Of a stretch of DNA of 64,000 nucleotides, positions 38,934 to 58,466 are shown piece after piece. The stretch's first letter is position 1; every line of letters begins with the position of its first letter. Origin of the DNA: Halisarca cf. caerulea (Eukaryota > Porifera > Demospongiae > Chondrillida > Halisarcidae); assembly GCA_963170055.1 (NCBI GenBank), contig CAUJGJ010000185.1, forward strand, positions 4,451,775-4,515,774, given 5' to 3'. The translations under genes and the position numbers were made by a program. The notes under the pieces are model-generated. The model was not told where the DNA came from and searched no databases. It saw only the letters and a list, made by a program, of their open reading frames with translations.

Positions 38934-39484
38934 TCAATTCTGTAGGTCTTTGTGGAGATCTCGGCCATTGTCGATCGGTGCTCCCAGGACTGAGCACAGG
39001 GATGACATGCTGTTGTCATTATGATCCCACTGCAAGATTGATCTCGGATTAGAAGACAGATCTTCACCGACTTGCTCAAATGTAATTCGTTTCTTTGGAT
39101 TTGAATTCCTGCAGAGAATGAATGTCCAAGAATTACATCATGCCAATCATAAGGATATCGGATGTCCTTACCAACACTGAACCATAATGGCATACACCCC
39201 ACGTGGGCATCCCGGTGGTGGTGGCTGCTTGTATTTCTTGTTCAACATAGTGATAACCTGGGAGAATTACAAAAAGTTAACAATGATATTTTGTAGGCAT
39301 GAAATACATTCATATATCATTGCATTTAGTCTGTTGTGTACTCCTAATTTCACTGATTACAGTATTGGTTATGTGTCCACGTGTTCCTTCAAGTTGGTTA
39401 TATAGTTCCACTCTTGTGTATGTGTGTGTGTGTATATTGTGTGTGTGTGCGTGTTGTGTGTGTGTGTTGTGTGTGTGTGCGTGT

Positions 39485-39517
<33 letters not shown>

Positions 39518-40038
39518 GTGTGTGTATTGTGTGTGTGTGTGTGTGTGTGTTGTGTGTGTGCGTGTGTGTGTGTGTGTGTGTGTGCGTGTGTGTGTGCGTG
39601 GGTGTGCTTGTGTGTGTGCGTGGGCATGTATTGTGTGTGTACGTGCTTGCGTGCATGCATGGGTTTGTAGGTGTGCATGTGCTGGTGTGGGTGCTTGCAT
39701 GCATGTTTGCATTTATAAGGTAACGTCATCCTATGTATAACACAGTGATCGTGGCACCTCTTGAGTAGTCAAATCTTGAAATGGTTTACGTCCAAGTGAC
39801 CATATCTCGTACATGACCATTCCATAACTCCACACATCACTCTTTGCGGTGTACTTTTTGTAGAAAATAGCCTCAGGAGCTGTCCACTTGACGGGTATCT
39901 GACCTCCTTTTGGTTTGTAGCAATAATCGTCTTGGAGATCACGTGACATTCCAAAATCAGCAATCTAAGTATGTATGTATGGAAATGATGCATACACATA
40001 TGCATGCACATATACACACATGCACACATACACGCAGG

Positions 40039-40070
<32 letters not shown>

Positions 40071-40071
40071 T

Positions 40072-40154
<83 letters not shown>

Positions 40155-41869
40155 TACAAGCACATGCACCTATATACTTACACAAAATGCTGCGCATTTT
40201 GTTCCCTTACCACACATTTGATGTCAGCAGTCAATAGAATGTTCCTAGCAGCAAGATCACGATGGATGAAACCTTTGCCCGATAGGTACTTCATTCCTTC
40301 TGCTATTTCTTGACAAAACCTCAATAGAAAAGTGGGGATTTCTTCTGCATTGTGCGATGGATTTTGTCTAAAAGAAAATTATAGTATAATATATATATTT
40401 GTGGTATAACGGATAATACAATTATATGTTGACAGTTGAGTTTGTACAGCACCTGTTTAAGTCCTCCTTAATCTCCAGCAAGTAATTTCTTAACTCTCCC
40501 TTTGGAAGGAACTCCATTATCATTATTGGCTAGCAATTGAATTGCCGAGACAACAAATGTAAATGATTGTGTTTAGCAGTACTGATGATAGAGCACTCAC
40601 TGCTTGAATATCCTTGACCACTCCGTACAATTTGACAATGTGTGGATGATTAAACTGCCCCATGATTGCTGCTTCTCGAAGGAGTTTAAGTCTTTCATCA
40701 TTTGATGCTGTAGGTTTGAGTGTCTTCAGTGCTGCTGGAACTGTCTCTCTTCCCAGCTGCTTCCATTCTCCCTTGTAGACTATTCCGAATTCGCCCTCTC
40801 CCAACTTCTTTTGTGTTTTCAAATCTGACTCACATATGTTGATATACGAATCAATTTGCTCATAGATGACTTCAACAGTATCTCCTGGAGACCAGTACTG
40901 ACTCCCATATAAACCAGTTGCCTATAGAAGCAATATCAACTTTTAAGTTGCTATAATATAATGTATATGGTTGGTATACAAGTGAAGTAGGTTTGGAAGG
41001 ACCTGGACTTTGTGACTACGTGTATTCTTAATCAGTCACTATGTGAGATGAGTACAGTATAGAACTTGTGATTACAACTTTTTGTAAGATTATTTGCAAG
41101 GGATGTCTTGTCTAATCATGAATGCGGAAATATAGGTACATTTGTGTATGTACATGTGTGCATGCGTGTGAGTGTATGCTGGAGAAACTTGTGTATGTAC
41201 ATGTGTGCATGCGTTTGAATGTATGCTGGAGAAACTTGTGTATGTACATGTGTGCATGTGTGTGAGTGTATGCTGGAGAAACTTGTGTATGTACATGTGT
41301 GCATGCGTGTGAGTGTATGCTGGAGAAACATGTCTTTCAGTGATTGTAGAGATAAGAAAGTGATGTGACGTTGTTTACAATACTGTGTGTACATGATGTA
41401 CTACTGCAGTTGAGTTGAGTAGTATGTAATGGGATAGTAGATACAAAATACTCATGTAAGTACTCCTAAATCTCTCTTCAAGTTCCAATTCATGCATAAT
41501 ATACAGTGCAGAGAACAACACTGACCATACGCAATGTATTAGGTACGTGCACACCTGATCAATAATTGCTTGAGAATCTCTAACATTATTATTATTATAA
41601 TATACTTTTGACTTCTGTCACTTACTGAAGGATTGAAGACCTCGTAAGCACTGGGAGTCATTCCTTCTTCGGTGTTGTCACTCACAGCACCTACAGGGGT
41701 CGGTGTGTTGCACAATGGATTGTCTTTCGCTGAATCGTTAGCAATGATAAGTGAAGCAGTGGCCACTTCATACACTGTAGTCTGTACTCTGGCCTTTGCG
41801 ACCGCTGCATTGAAATCCTGTGAATATTGTGCAGCTGTTTGGCACATTTGTCCTTTACAGTTGGTGTTA

Positions 41870-41915
<46 letters not shown>

Positions 41916-42224
41916 TGTGTGTGTGTGTACGTGCATGTGCATAGTTGCATGTGTGGATGGGTTTGTGTGTGTGGACGTGGGTGTGGGTGTGTTGGAGAAA
42001 CATGTATTTCTGTGATCGTTGACATTATATATACATATACATATACCCATGGAGTACATTAAGCTTTGCCAGAGAGTTAGTATTTGTACGTGTTCAAAAC
42101 TTCAATTGTGCTTCTATCATGGGTTGTTGTACTTTGATTTAAATGCTCACTAACTGATTGTCCCCTTTGGGGTGGGTTTTTTTTGTGTGTGTGTATTTAC
42201 TCTATTTACTCTAATAATAATAAT

Positions 42225-42267
<43 letters not shown>

Positions 42268-45200
42268 AATGACATATTGTGTGTACTGTATATATACATG
42301 TATCTACGTAGTACTATACAATCGAACTTGGTTATAATATAGTAAGTACGTGCACTTGGGGTAGTAATGAATACTCCTGCTTAGTGATTATACTCTTTTC
42401 TCTCTCTGCCTCATGTACAGAACAGAGAACAACATTTATCATATGTACTTCTGTAGGAAGTACTTCTCAGTTGACCATTGGTGATTGTACTTCCATACTA
42501 ACCAAGTTCCACTTTGCATTTATCCACTATTAGTCTGCAAATGTTTTCGTGAGCTTACCTTGCTTCTTGGTACATGTTCTTCCTCTGACTGCAATGATTA
42601 CACCTCCGACCACCAGTCCAATGACAGCAAGTCCCAGTATAGCCACTAGTGCACTTAGTGCTGCTGAAACACCATTGCTGTCTTGTCTTTGGCCTGCAAG
42701 AGTGCGTGCATGGTGCAGATGTGTATCTTACAGTATGATCGTAAAATTGTATATATTCGTTCCTTTGTGTTTGTAGTATTTCACATCTTTACATGAATAA
42801 TATATAGTCACACCTGATTTATTTCACATCCTTCCTAATCCTACAGTCTGTTGCAAATACCCAGCACTACACAGTTCTACCTGGTTTATCCAACACCTGG
42901 TTTATCTGACACATTTATGGGGAACAGATGTCATTGGATAAACCAGACCCCACATGTGACTGTACTCAATAATTGCATACTGTGCATTAGTGATGCTTTT
43001 TATGCTATATGCATACATGTGTGCACTCTTACCTTTTGTTTGCCATGTGGTGAAGTTCATTGATATCAGTGGAACAGTAAACGTTTTATTGGACTCTGGT
43101 ATCTGATACTGAAATAGTAGAAATGGTATATGTTGTCGGGTATTTCGTATGTGTGGTTTCTTGCGTGTTGAAGTTGTATCCCATGTACAATTTCTTACAG
43201 TAGATTTGTAATTCCTGCCTACCAATAGAAGAATGTCATTCTTCTTTACAGAAAAATGTGTCGTAACTTCCACAGTTCCGTTAGACCTGCCCCAGAAAGG
43301 TGACACACTGGCAACTGTGACTTGAGCCATCATCTCTGCCACTGTTATTAGGTACCCTTCCTCGTTTTGCCTCCATATTGATACCGTAAGCTGTAATGTT
43401 TTCCTCCATGGTTTCTCTTCTGTTGTTTCGTATGGGATTGTGATGCTGTGGAGCTTACCACTACACTGAAATGTGTGAGCTAAAATGCTCCCTCCATTGT
43501 TATCGTAGGCTGTATAGTTGCCCCATTCCTTTGGTGATGGAATGGCTTGGACAAATCCTTGTAGACAAGGATCTATGACATAAAATAGGATGCATACAAT
43601 GCATGTACATGTTCATGGGGATCGTCCCTGTATTCTTTAATAGTGCACTACATACAGTGAAACATTAGGAGGTTGTCAGATTATGGAGTGATTCTCGGCA
43701 TACTTTGGTATGGTGACTGTGCCTCATAAGATGGTTGGATTAGGGAGAATGTTGGATTATTGAGATATCGGATTATGGAGGTTACACTGTAATATGTACT
43801 ACACATCCCTGGAAAGTCTTCCTAGCTATATACAAATTCAGCACTGTCATCGTTGCCAACAAAGAAGTTGGCCGCATTACCAACACGTAAACATCATAAC
43901 GATTACCCATTTCCCTTTGGCATTGAAGTTTATCCGCAACTTCAGCTACCCAAATGTCCTTGTACTCATGGTAGCCTCATATTATCATGGCTTCGAATTC
44001 ACTAAATGGCTACTTCGAAGGAAATAGCCATTTCTTGAAGCTATAAATTAATTCTTTTCCAGGGTGAACCATGAATTTTTGACCACGAATAAGTAAATCT
44101 TTTATAATCCACAAAAATTTGGCCCCACAAAAAATTAACCACTACAGTGGAATCTGTCTATTGTGGTCACTGTGTAATGCAGCCACCTGTCTATACCAGC
44201 CACTAATTCTTCTCCGAATCAGCAGCAATGTATGGTATTCTACCTCATTAAAGCAGCCACCTGTCTATAACAGCCAAAAAATTTCGCCCCAATGGTGACC
44301 GCAATAGACAGGTTCCACTGTATATGGTAATATTCAAACTTTACTCATTGTTCTGCTTTTCCCACCTTCTTTTTTACTTGTCCTATGTATCTATTGTATC
44401 TGTTTACTAGGTGCCTAGTCTAAGAGTAGCCTCTTGGCTAATTAAAGACCACCCCAGGCTAAATGTTTTCGTAACCATAACCGACCGTAACCCTAACATC
44501 ATGCAGCTTATAAGTTGCATAATTATGTGTTACAAATTCTGACTGCATACCAAACTCTCATAGTATTGTCGTGGGTGAGGTCGAGGTCATGGGTATACAT
44601 GATGACATGCATAAGTGAACCCAACCTGTCATAGTATCACATAACTGTTACCACAAGCTACAATGTACTTGTTATGTATTCAAGTGTGTGTATACACACT
44701 CCCACATCTATTGTAATGTACTACTCAATGGGAGAAGCTGCGCAATACAATTCAGTGTAGTGTACGGATGGGAGGAATACACTAATTGTGTAACTTAAGA
44801 GAGGGAGAATTTCAATACCTGTGGGATTGCTCTTGCATGAAGGAAGCAATCTGACACATGCTGCAGTAGCCTTTGTAGAAGCAACCCACTTCGTGGTTTG
44901 TGCCCAAGGGAATGTGTTGTCGACGTGTGTATGTGAGCCCAGGACAACAGTCTTTGGTGACGTGATCATGCATCTTTTCTGCACGATCCCTATGTTTGAT
45001 CTTTCATGCAACGCCCTGCAATGAAACAAAATGACGAATCAAGATGGCGGCGTCCACCACGTGGTGGTGAGAAGTGACTACAATCTGATGTGCAACTCCG
45101 AAGAAGTGATTCACCCACACACACAGTCTGCTTGAGAGAGAGAATACAAGCTCAAAAGGATGAGATGATTTTGGAAAATTGACTATCCCAGAAGCTGAAA

Positions 45201-46617
45201 TGTTCTTTGGTAACTTAAGGAAGACCACTTGCCCCGATCAATTGAACCCTCATTTGCAGCTAGCGATTAGAGGGGCACACTGGTCAGCTGAGTTCCGTCC
45301 TCTCCGACCCTGCCAGAACCCACCAATTGCAAATAGTTTTTGACTGGGGAATTCTGTGTCCTGGGCCTTTAAACCTCCTCAGACTCCTATCATTACTGCA
45401 TACGTAATTTTTGTAACTGGACTGATGAAATACCATTTCATCATCATGTATATGCAGACATGTACTAGGATGCCCTTATTCATTCATGACTATATGAGTT
45501 TGCTCACTTCGCGAATAGCACACTGTCATTTGAATTTCAGAATCAGTTTTTAGCCCGTTAAACTATAGTCACTGTGCTTCTTCCCTGTATAGAATTTAGG
45601 TGCAGTTATTTACGGTAAGTGCACTAGAGAATGATGATGAAATCGCTTTGTTATTCCAAGCGACATTTACCCAGTTAATGCGTCCAAAAGAGCAACGCTA
45701 ACAAGACGACACCAAACAAATTGGCTCCCGATTGACAATTAAGTCCTTTTCCCAGAGTTCGCCACGTTATTAAACCGTTTTTGTTGCCATTATAGCTATA
45801 CCAAATGAACTTCAAAAGTGGCAATAAACGATATCGTTACTTATAGGTCCTTTGCCCATGGTTTGGGAGTTTTACCCGTGAGCAGGAGATTCATATATGG
45901 CGGCCATTTTTGTCAACACGATCGATGATTGATTTCTGTCGGCATTGTAAAAATTTGATGCTTTCAGACATGGTATATTAGGCCGAGCAAAGTTAATTTT
46001 AAGTTTCTGGTCCCCTTCCTGGTCAATTTTTTTTTGGGGTGAAAAAAGAAAACTATTGTTTTAAAAGAATATTAGTCAGTAAGCATGTTGGGTTCAACCC
46101 CTGACCAAAATATTGTAAACTAAAGCATGTGTGTTCAGCATGAACACACATGCACAACCATTATGTTGTTGTGGGACTAGTGGCTGTCTGGTTCCATACA
46201 GACATGCACTCCCCATCCGATTGTGCTGTATAAGTTTGTATCATCTTTCAACTTGTTTCAATCCAACATTCTTGTTAGCATTAATAGCATCTGTTCACAG
46301 GTATAAGGAATATATTTGCATGTGAATGCCTTTGTCAATCACTAGATTGAAAAAAAAAAAAAAAAAAACCCTCAGGCTGGTGGCCTGGTCAATTTTCAAA
46401 GATGTCCAAGACCAGAAACATATTATTAACTTTGTGTGGCCTTACAATATACTTATCACTTCAACTGAGCCAACTACAGCTCTCACAGCAACTGTGTTCA
46501 TGTAGATTGTAGACCATCTAATGATAGCTCACCTGATAAGGTCTTACTTTCTGAGATATACCCTGTAAACACGATACAGATTGTCAGAATGTGGTGACCG
46601 TTGGTGCCTTTAGTCAT
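38934..46617 (-). CDS. RG7: receptor tyrosine kinase, complete
   Basis: Ten exons join to 675 residues: 46533-46617 (signal peptide, [16 protein letters not shown]), 43033-43572 (ectodomain), 42559-42693 (membrane segment), 41626-41870 (juxtamembrane), 40601-40921, 40453-40529, 40211-40367, 39758-39964, 39172-39257 and 38934-39108. It has no linker exon: the ectodomain joins the membrane exon directly in phase 1. Kinase marks are GEGEFG near residue 376, [14 protein letters not shown] near 503, DFG near 523, WTAPEA and SDVWSYG. The ectodomain starts [13 protein letters not shown] with [23 protein letters not shown] and HIPFLL. Juxtamembrane tyrosines are QYSQD, TVYEVA and SAYEVF. The acceptor of the juxtamembrane exon is the end of a CA repeat. 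The tail ends in [16 protein letters not shown]. Intron 1 (about 3 kb) is full of transposon remnants. Confidence 0.88.
39417..39640. repeat. (GT)n microsatellite, interrupted
   Basis: GT repeat with TTGTG and GTGCG interruptions in the RG7 intron between 39257 and 39758. The long frames on both strands are repeat artefacts. Confidence 0.95.
40012..40157. repeat. (CA)n microsatellite, interrupted
   Basis: CA repeat in the 247-bp RG7 intron between the HRD and DFG exons; it fills most of that intron. Confidence 0.95.
41144..41331. repeat. 47-bp minisatellite, four units
   Basis: Units start GTGTATGTACATGTGTGCAT at 41144, 41191, 41238 and 41285, with only a few differences between them. In an RG7 intron. 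Confidence 0.95.
41871..41932. repeat. (GT)n microsatellite abutting an exon
   Basis: On the gene strand it is a CA run whose last bases form the ACACAG splice acceptor of the RG7 juxtamembrane exon ending at 41870. Confidence 0.9.
42211..42265. repeat. (AAT)n(AT)n microsatellite
   Basis: Trinucleotide run followed by an AT dinucleotide run in an RG7 intron. Confidence 0.95.
42872..42962. mobile_element. Short pogo-like MITE remnant
   Basis: CAGTTCTACCTGGTTTATCC at the left and GGATAAACCAGACC...GTGACTG at the right are inverted. In the RG7 intron after the ectodomain exon. Confidence 0.6.
43655..43789. mobile_element. Pogo-like MITE, 135 bp
   Basis: CAGTGAAACATTAGGAGG after TA and GGAGGTTACACTG before TA. 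In RG7 intron 1. Confidence 0.65.
44145..44320. mobile_element. Pogo-like MITE
   Basis: CAGTGGAATCTGTCTATTG after TA and CAATAGACAGGTTCCACTG before TA; the inverted ends are near perfect. In RG7 intron 1. Confidence 0.85.
44330..46340. other. RG7 intron 1, unassigned interspersed sequence
   Basis: No exon fits here. The stretch 44800-46050 has a higher CG content and a texture like the foldback element at 36249, suggesting decayed transposons. A 74-codon minus-strand frame at 45004-45228 has no recognised domain. A poly-A tract lies at about 46349-46368. Confidence 0.4.
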
Positions 46618-47308
46618 CTCTATCTGTTATAGCAAATGTTGTTTCCTTCTGTCTACCTTCTTTCACTATAGTGGAAGGACTGTACTCTGCCTTTTATCTA
46701 TGCTTTTATATACCAGTAAATCTTGCTTTTTCAATGAATATCATTTTCTCACATCATGAATCCAATTAATACTACCCTTCCATGTGTATTATTATAGGGT
46801 ACATTGCATTAATGGTACTGGCATTGAATTACATAATTATGGTATGTAGCAGCAGAGATTGATGTTTATGACGCAAATTAACAAACACATGTAACTTTAA
46901 GTTTTCAGACGTAGCAGTGAGCTTGTTTAATTACCATCTGGTGCAGCATTCAGATCTACTCTTCTTGGCAATAGGGCAGTCATAATACATAACATTGTAC
47001 ATGTTCTGAGTACATACTTCTGAAGCGAAAATAAACTTAATTCATGCATGCTCGATCCTTCCTTCAAGGTATTGTAGTATCTTTGTGTGAGATATAAACT
47101 TAATGTCATTGATTGGACATGCAAGTCTAGTCCACATCATGCCCAAATTACGACACATAGCAGTTGAATGTTACCACGGCACACTTGATATTCCTGCAAT
47201 TTTTGAAACTCTGGCACACCAATTAAGTGCTATCATACTTAGAGTAACCATTACAAGTCAACATGTCTATATTGCCTCATATACTGTAGTATTTTCAAGG
47301 TGTTAAAA

Positions 47309-47465
47309 ATTATGTTTTTTGTGGTTTAGAAGAGAACCTTGAAATATTCACTCACGAAAGTTAGTATTACTGCAAGTTTTAATATCCTTTTGATGTATGA
47401 GCCGTGAATTTTTACCATGAATAATTTTTAGCATAAATGAAAATTGTACCCCTTGAAAAGTACCC
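47309..47465. repeat. Dispersed repeat family D2, copy 2
   Basis: Matches 28556-28735 in the blocks AAAGTTAGTATTAC, ACCATGAATAATTTTT and ACCCCTTGAAAAGT. Confidence 0.6.
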
Positions 47466-47671
47466 TCTACATGGAATTTCCCAATAACACTACATAAATG
47501 AAGTGGCCATGTCAGTAAATTTTGTTACTGCTCTGGTATAGCTGTGGTCACTAACAGGGCAGTAATTTACTATAAGTGCCCAGTTTGTATTTATCAGTTG
47601 TCAATGAATGTGCCAAAGGTCACAATAACAATCTGTATACTGTTTAGCAGTGCAGCTGTAAGGATATAGAC

Positions 47672-47840
47672 TAGTACACACATGGCTTCTTTGGGGAGTA
47701 ACGTACAATCATCCCTAGCTGGAGTGCTACGGGTGCTACAGGTGCTACGGATGCTACAGGTGCTACGGGTGCTAGCATATACAAGCTACATGTCCTAGGG
47801 CCTTCACTCACTAAACATGTTACACCCTAAAACCCATGTG
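47672..47840. mobile_element. MITE family M2, copy 2
   Basis: Arms ACATGGCTTCTTTGGGGAGT and ACACCCTAAAACCCATGT correspond to those of the element at 33136-33288. The core has been replaced by a short tandem repeat. Confidence 0.65.
47722..47776. repeat. 9-bp minisatellite
   Basis: About six units of GTGCTACGG / GTGCTACAG inside the second M2 element. Confidence 0.9.
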
Positions 47841-47936
47841 GAAATTTATAAATTTAATAGTTATGTGCAGGTGCATGAACATGTTGTTTAGCATCATCTC
47901 TATATATAGTATGGAGATGTATATCTAGCTCTATAG

Positions 47937-47971
47937 CTCTATAGTATGGATATCATATCCATACTATAGAG
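47937..47971. repeat. Perfect palindrome, 17-bp arms, 1-base centre
   Basis: Arms 47937-47953 and 47955-47971 around a single C. An outer arm near 47889-47905 pairs with 47964-47980, giving a nested structure. Confidence 0.9.
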
Positions 47972-48910
47972 ATGATGCTAAAACGAAATTTCACCTACGT
48001 ATATACAGAGTATATAATAGACTAAGTGTAAGGCACATATAAATAAGCGTGCATCAGCACTGCAATGCCTTATGTTGTATCACAGACATATGCATGGACA
48101 CATACCATAGCTCTTGATGATGTGATGATGTAATCTCTTGCCACTAGACTCTGTTGACTACGTACTATGATTGAAACTGAGTTTACATAATTTTATAGGG
48201 GCTATAATATTTCCTCCACAAGAAGTGATGTAATTTATTCACTTTCACCTACAATTGTGTAATATATATATAATATATGCATGAGCCAGCATGGCTTGAC
48301 ACTGTGTATGGAAATGCATGTGGTGAGCTGTATATGTGCATTACGTATGTCTAATTATATAAAAGCAGCAGTGGAATACATGCAGAGCTGGGGACAGAAT
48401 TGTGATAATTAGCTTCAAAGTAGATGATATACACAAACCATGTCACTTTCATGTTTGAATGTCCATAGTGTTAAATGCCACCCAGACTCCCTAAATTTAT
48501 GATGAAATATTAATTCTTGAATCTTAAATGCAGTCATATTTCTTCCAGGCACTCCAATTTAATCATTTGCCACCCCCTCCAATAACTTTGGCAATTTTTC
48601 CCAGTCAAATAGTGACTTCCATATACTACTTTGGTACTCTAGGATTTCTCTTATACCAATGTTTGAATGAGAAGTATATATATAGGCAGTATGCAGTGTG
48701 CTTGATGTACCTATAGCAGTGCGTGCATGTACTCACGGTATACATCATAGAATGTGATGCACATGTAATTTGATTTGCTGTATCGGTTCAATGCTTCAAT
48801 TGCCAATGAGGAAACCAGCGTTGTGTTTACTTTAAAATGATTAAATTGGGATTGAAGCTTTTGTGCATGCAAGTTTGCAATAGTGTACACTATGTACATG
48901 AATGTGTGTA

Positions 48911-48914
<4 letters not shown>

Positions 48915-49007
<93 letters not shown>

Positions 49008-49016
49008 ATGTGTGTG

Positions 49017-49080
<64 letters not shown>
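48915..49080. repeat. (GT)n microsatellite, about 80 units
   Basis: Nearly pure GT with two GTGCAT interruptions, ending 124 bases 3' of the RG8 stop codon. Confidence 0.97.
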
Positions 49081-49081
<1 letters not shown>

Positions 49082-49203
49082 TCAAAACACATATTTGTGT
49101 TCATGGTTGTGTCTCAATGCTATGTAGGCTACTGTATTATGAACAATGTATGTTATAAACAATGAACTTTGAAATTGTGCTTGCATGTGTTCCTTTTGAA
49201 AAT

Positions 49204-55692
<6,489 letters not shown>

Positions 55693-56464
55693 GGTCAGGT
55701 CCAGCAGGACTAACCGTGTTATGGTTACAAGACTAGTGTACTTCTCACTGAATCCTATGTGGGGTCACAGGTGCAAATGTAGCCGTGCATTTCTTTTGAA
55801 TCTATAATAATTCTATTATTTGGGGAACCATAGGAACACCACAAAGTTTCCATATACACCTTTGTACCAATTGTCACACTATTTGCACATTTAATTGCCT
55901 ATTCGGCAGTGACATGCTCCCAACTGTCAACAAAGCCTTTGAATGTGTCACCTTGCAGGAGTTTACATGTTCAGCTTAACACCTGCCTCCTTGTCCATTA
56001 CAAGCATGTCTTCACAGCTATAATATGTATACATGTAATTTGATGCCTTGTTTACTTTGCCTATATATATGAATGGAGTAGGATTGATACTGAAAAATAT
56101 GGTCGCCATACATTAGCACAAATTTATTTTCACCCAAAAATTAATGAGTACAGTGGAACCCTAGGCCTGTTAACACAAATTCCCTTACTACAGAACTTTG
56201 TTTATAGCATGAAAGCGGCAAATTAATGCCCCCTGCAATGCCTACAGTGCTCCTAATTGTTCTGATAACATGAACACTTTTCATCAATCCCTTGAGTTTC
56301 ATGTTAAGTGGGTTCCACTGTAATCACAAGTTATTATAGACGTCTGGTTTGGGGGATTATTGTTGTTATTACTACAGTCACCAATTACTATCCAACTTGC
56401 TTTAATGGTTGCCTATTATGGTATATTACAAATACGTATGGCACAGTCATGCAGGTTCAAAATG
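55693..56464. other. RG8 5' flank within the triplicated block
   Basis: From about 55748, the sequence (GAATCCTATGTGGGGTCACA onward) matches 59228 and 61178. The first duplicated block therefore begins only about 55 bases upstream of the RG8 start codon, and the RG8 promoter region is shared repeat sequence. A pogo-like MITE lies inside. Confidence 0.7.
56151..56320. mobile_element. Pogo-like MITE, 170 bp
   Basis: CAGTGGAACCC after TA and GGGTTCCACTG before TA. Not seen at the matching place in the other two block copies. Confidence 0.75.
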
Positions 56465-58457
56465 TCATTTATAGCAGTTCTGTAGGTCTTTGTATAGTTC
56501 TTGTTCATGCTCAAGATGCGATCCCAACACTAAGCTCATTGGTGAGCTGCTGTTGATTAAATCAATGACATGTTCCCAATTCAAAATCTTAGCTTGGGAC
56601 TGAAGGTTTGGGCCAATTGCATGGAATCCTGGTCTTTTGCTGTGTTCAGGATGCCTGTGTACACATATGGAAAGGCAGTGAATAGATGTAGTATAAACAC
56701 ACCCTGTGCACCTGATATGATATTGATATGGCTTGTTTGGTTTACCAGCATTCAACCATTGTTGCGTATTTTCCTCTTGGACATCTGGGTGGGGGTGGCA
56801 GGTTGTACAATGAATGAATGGCTCTTGTACTGTATGGTAAGAGTTAATGGTTATGCATATACATAATGATTGTCCTTCATGCATGGCCTATGTTGCATTT
56901 GACTGTGTTGGCATTTCTATGAATATCTTATACTGTATTATATTCCGTACCTGATTGATGTCATAGAAATTCTCGAAAGGTGTGCGTCCAAGTGACCATA
57001 TCTCGTACATGACCATTCCATAACTCCACACATCACTTTTATTACTGTATTACCTGTACAAATGGTCTCAGAAGCTGTCCACTTGAGTGGTATGCGGCCT
57101 CCCTTACCTCGTTGTAGTAGCAGTCCTTTTCAAGATTACAGCACATTCCAAAAATCAGCAAAGTGCTATAATTATCATATATACTCTTAACATGGCATGC
57201 ATCACACCTCTGTCAGTATAGATTGAAGATGATAGTGATGGTTATAATATTTTATTATGCAATATTGTCATTGTTATTGTCATTATCACAGTGGCCCCTT
57301 CAGCCAAACGGATGGCAAAAATGGGGGACTAAATTATACTATACATGAATCAGATGGGTGCACATTAGTTCTGTTGAATTTTTCCCAATCAGTATTGATT
57401 ATACTATTGTATGTGGTGTACTATTCTGTATCTTCAACATGTAGTATTTGTATATGTTCATCATCTATAACACATAATATCTGTGTCCGTACTACACATT
57501 TGATGTCAGAAGTCAGCAGAATGTTCCTGGCAGCAAGATTATAAAGGATGAAACTTTTCCTTGACAAGTATGACATCCCTTCAGCTATTTCTTGACAGAA
57601 TCTCAATAGAGTGGTTGTCAGAGTTTCATTTTCCATTGTACCATATGTTCCTGAGCTGCAAGTTTATGAAAGCATTAATTTTGGTATAGTGTGTACTGTT
57701 TGTGATTGACAATGTTATTACGTATATGTGTTTACATGGTACAAATCCACAGGATAGCTTACAGTCACTAAGTCTTGGTCCTGTTCTACTGTAAATTTGA
57801 ACCGGCTATATACATAATTATGTTTATAGCATAAGGCCAATGTTGTGGGCAATACGTTCATTGGTCTTGTCAGTACATATATTATACACATACATATTGC
57901 TGTAGTGTAGTCCTACCTGACATGTACTGTAGGTACTGTGCATCAGTATGTGTGTGTCTTGCAATTGAGTCAATGAAATTAATTTGGCTAAAATACAGTT
58001 GCTGGAATGGTTAGCAATGTTATGGCGTGTGACTAGCAGATCACCTTTAGTGCCTGTGACTAGCTGATCACCTTTAGTGTCTGTGACTAGCTGATCACCT
58101 TTAGTGCCTGTGACTAGCTGATCACCTTTAGTGTCTGTGACTAGCTGATCACCTTTAGTGCCTGTGACTAGCTGATCACCTTTAGTGCCTGTGACTAGCT
58201 GATCACCTTTAGTGTCTGTGACTAGCTGATCACCTTTAGTGTCTGTGACTAGCTGATCACCTTTAGTGTCTGTGACTAGCTGATCACCTTTAGTGTCTGT
58301 GACTAGCAGATCACCTTTAGTGCCTGTGATATGTATACATTGATATGCATGACAGGTATGCTGAATGCATTTGGTTACTATATAACTCCTCAGTAAGTCT
58401 CAGCGGGTAGGTCTTGAGATCACTACCTCGATCCAATGTATTCCATCACCAATGCTG
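56465..58457 (-). pseudogene. Decayed 3' half of a receptor kinase (block copy 1)
   Basis: Remnants in gene order: short kinase exon 58390-58457 (reads [10 protein letters not shown] then a stop), HRD exon 57499-57655, DFG exon about 56952-57161, PPPP exon about 56747-56838 and C-terminal exon 56465-56654. The HRD exon still reads [18 protein letters not shown] but HRD has become LYN in FILYNLAARN, removing the catalytic aspartate. The DFG exon has an extra T within DFG plus further frame breaks. The PPPP exon is also shifted. The last exon remains open and ends [16 protein letters not shown]. No Gly-loop, membrane or ectodomain exon is present. The fragment is close to RG9 in sequence, so it is a duplicate that lost constraint. 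Confidence 0.88.
58029..58330. repeat. 27-bp minisatellite, 11 units (block copy 1)
   Basis: Each unit contains CTAGCTGATCACCTTTAG. Block copy 2 has about six units (60209-60370) and RG9 has only two diverged ones near 62965-63040. Confidence 0.95.
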
Positions 58458-58466
58458 CCTAGAAAT

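Larger units (their letters stand above)
46618..49203. other. Spacer between RG8 3' end and RG7 5' end
   Basis: No gene is seen. It contains dispersed repeats, a MITE, a short minisatellite, a near-perfect palindrome and a GT repeat of about 165 bp close to the RG8 stop codon. Confidence 0.6.

Noticed and set aside
45004..45228. 74-codon minus-strand frame in RG7 intron 1
   Set aside because: Its sequence has no known motif and sits in probable transposon debris.
58029..58330. Regular repeats that could suggest a CRISPR array
   Set aside because: The units are contiguous 27-mers with no unique spacers, in an animal-type intron: a minisatellite.
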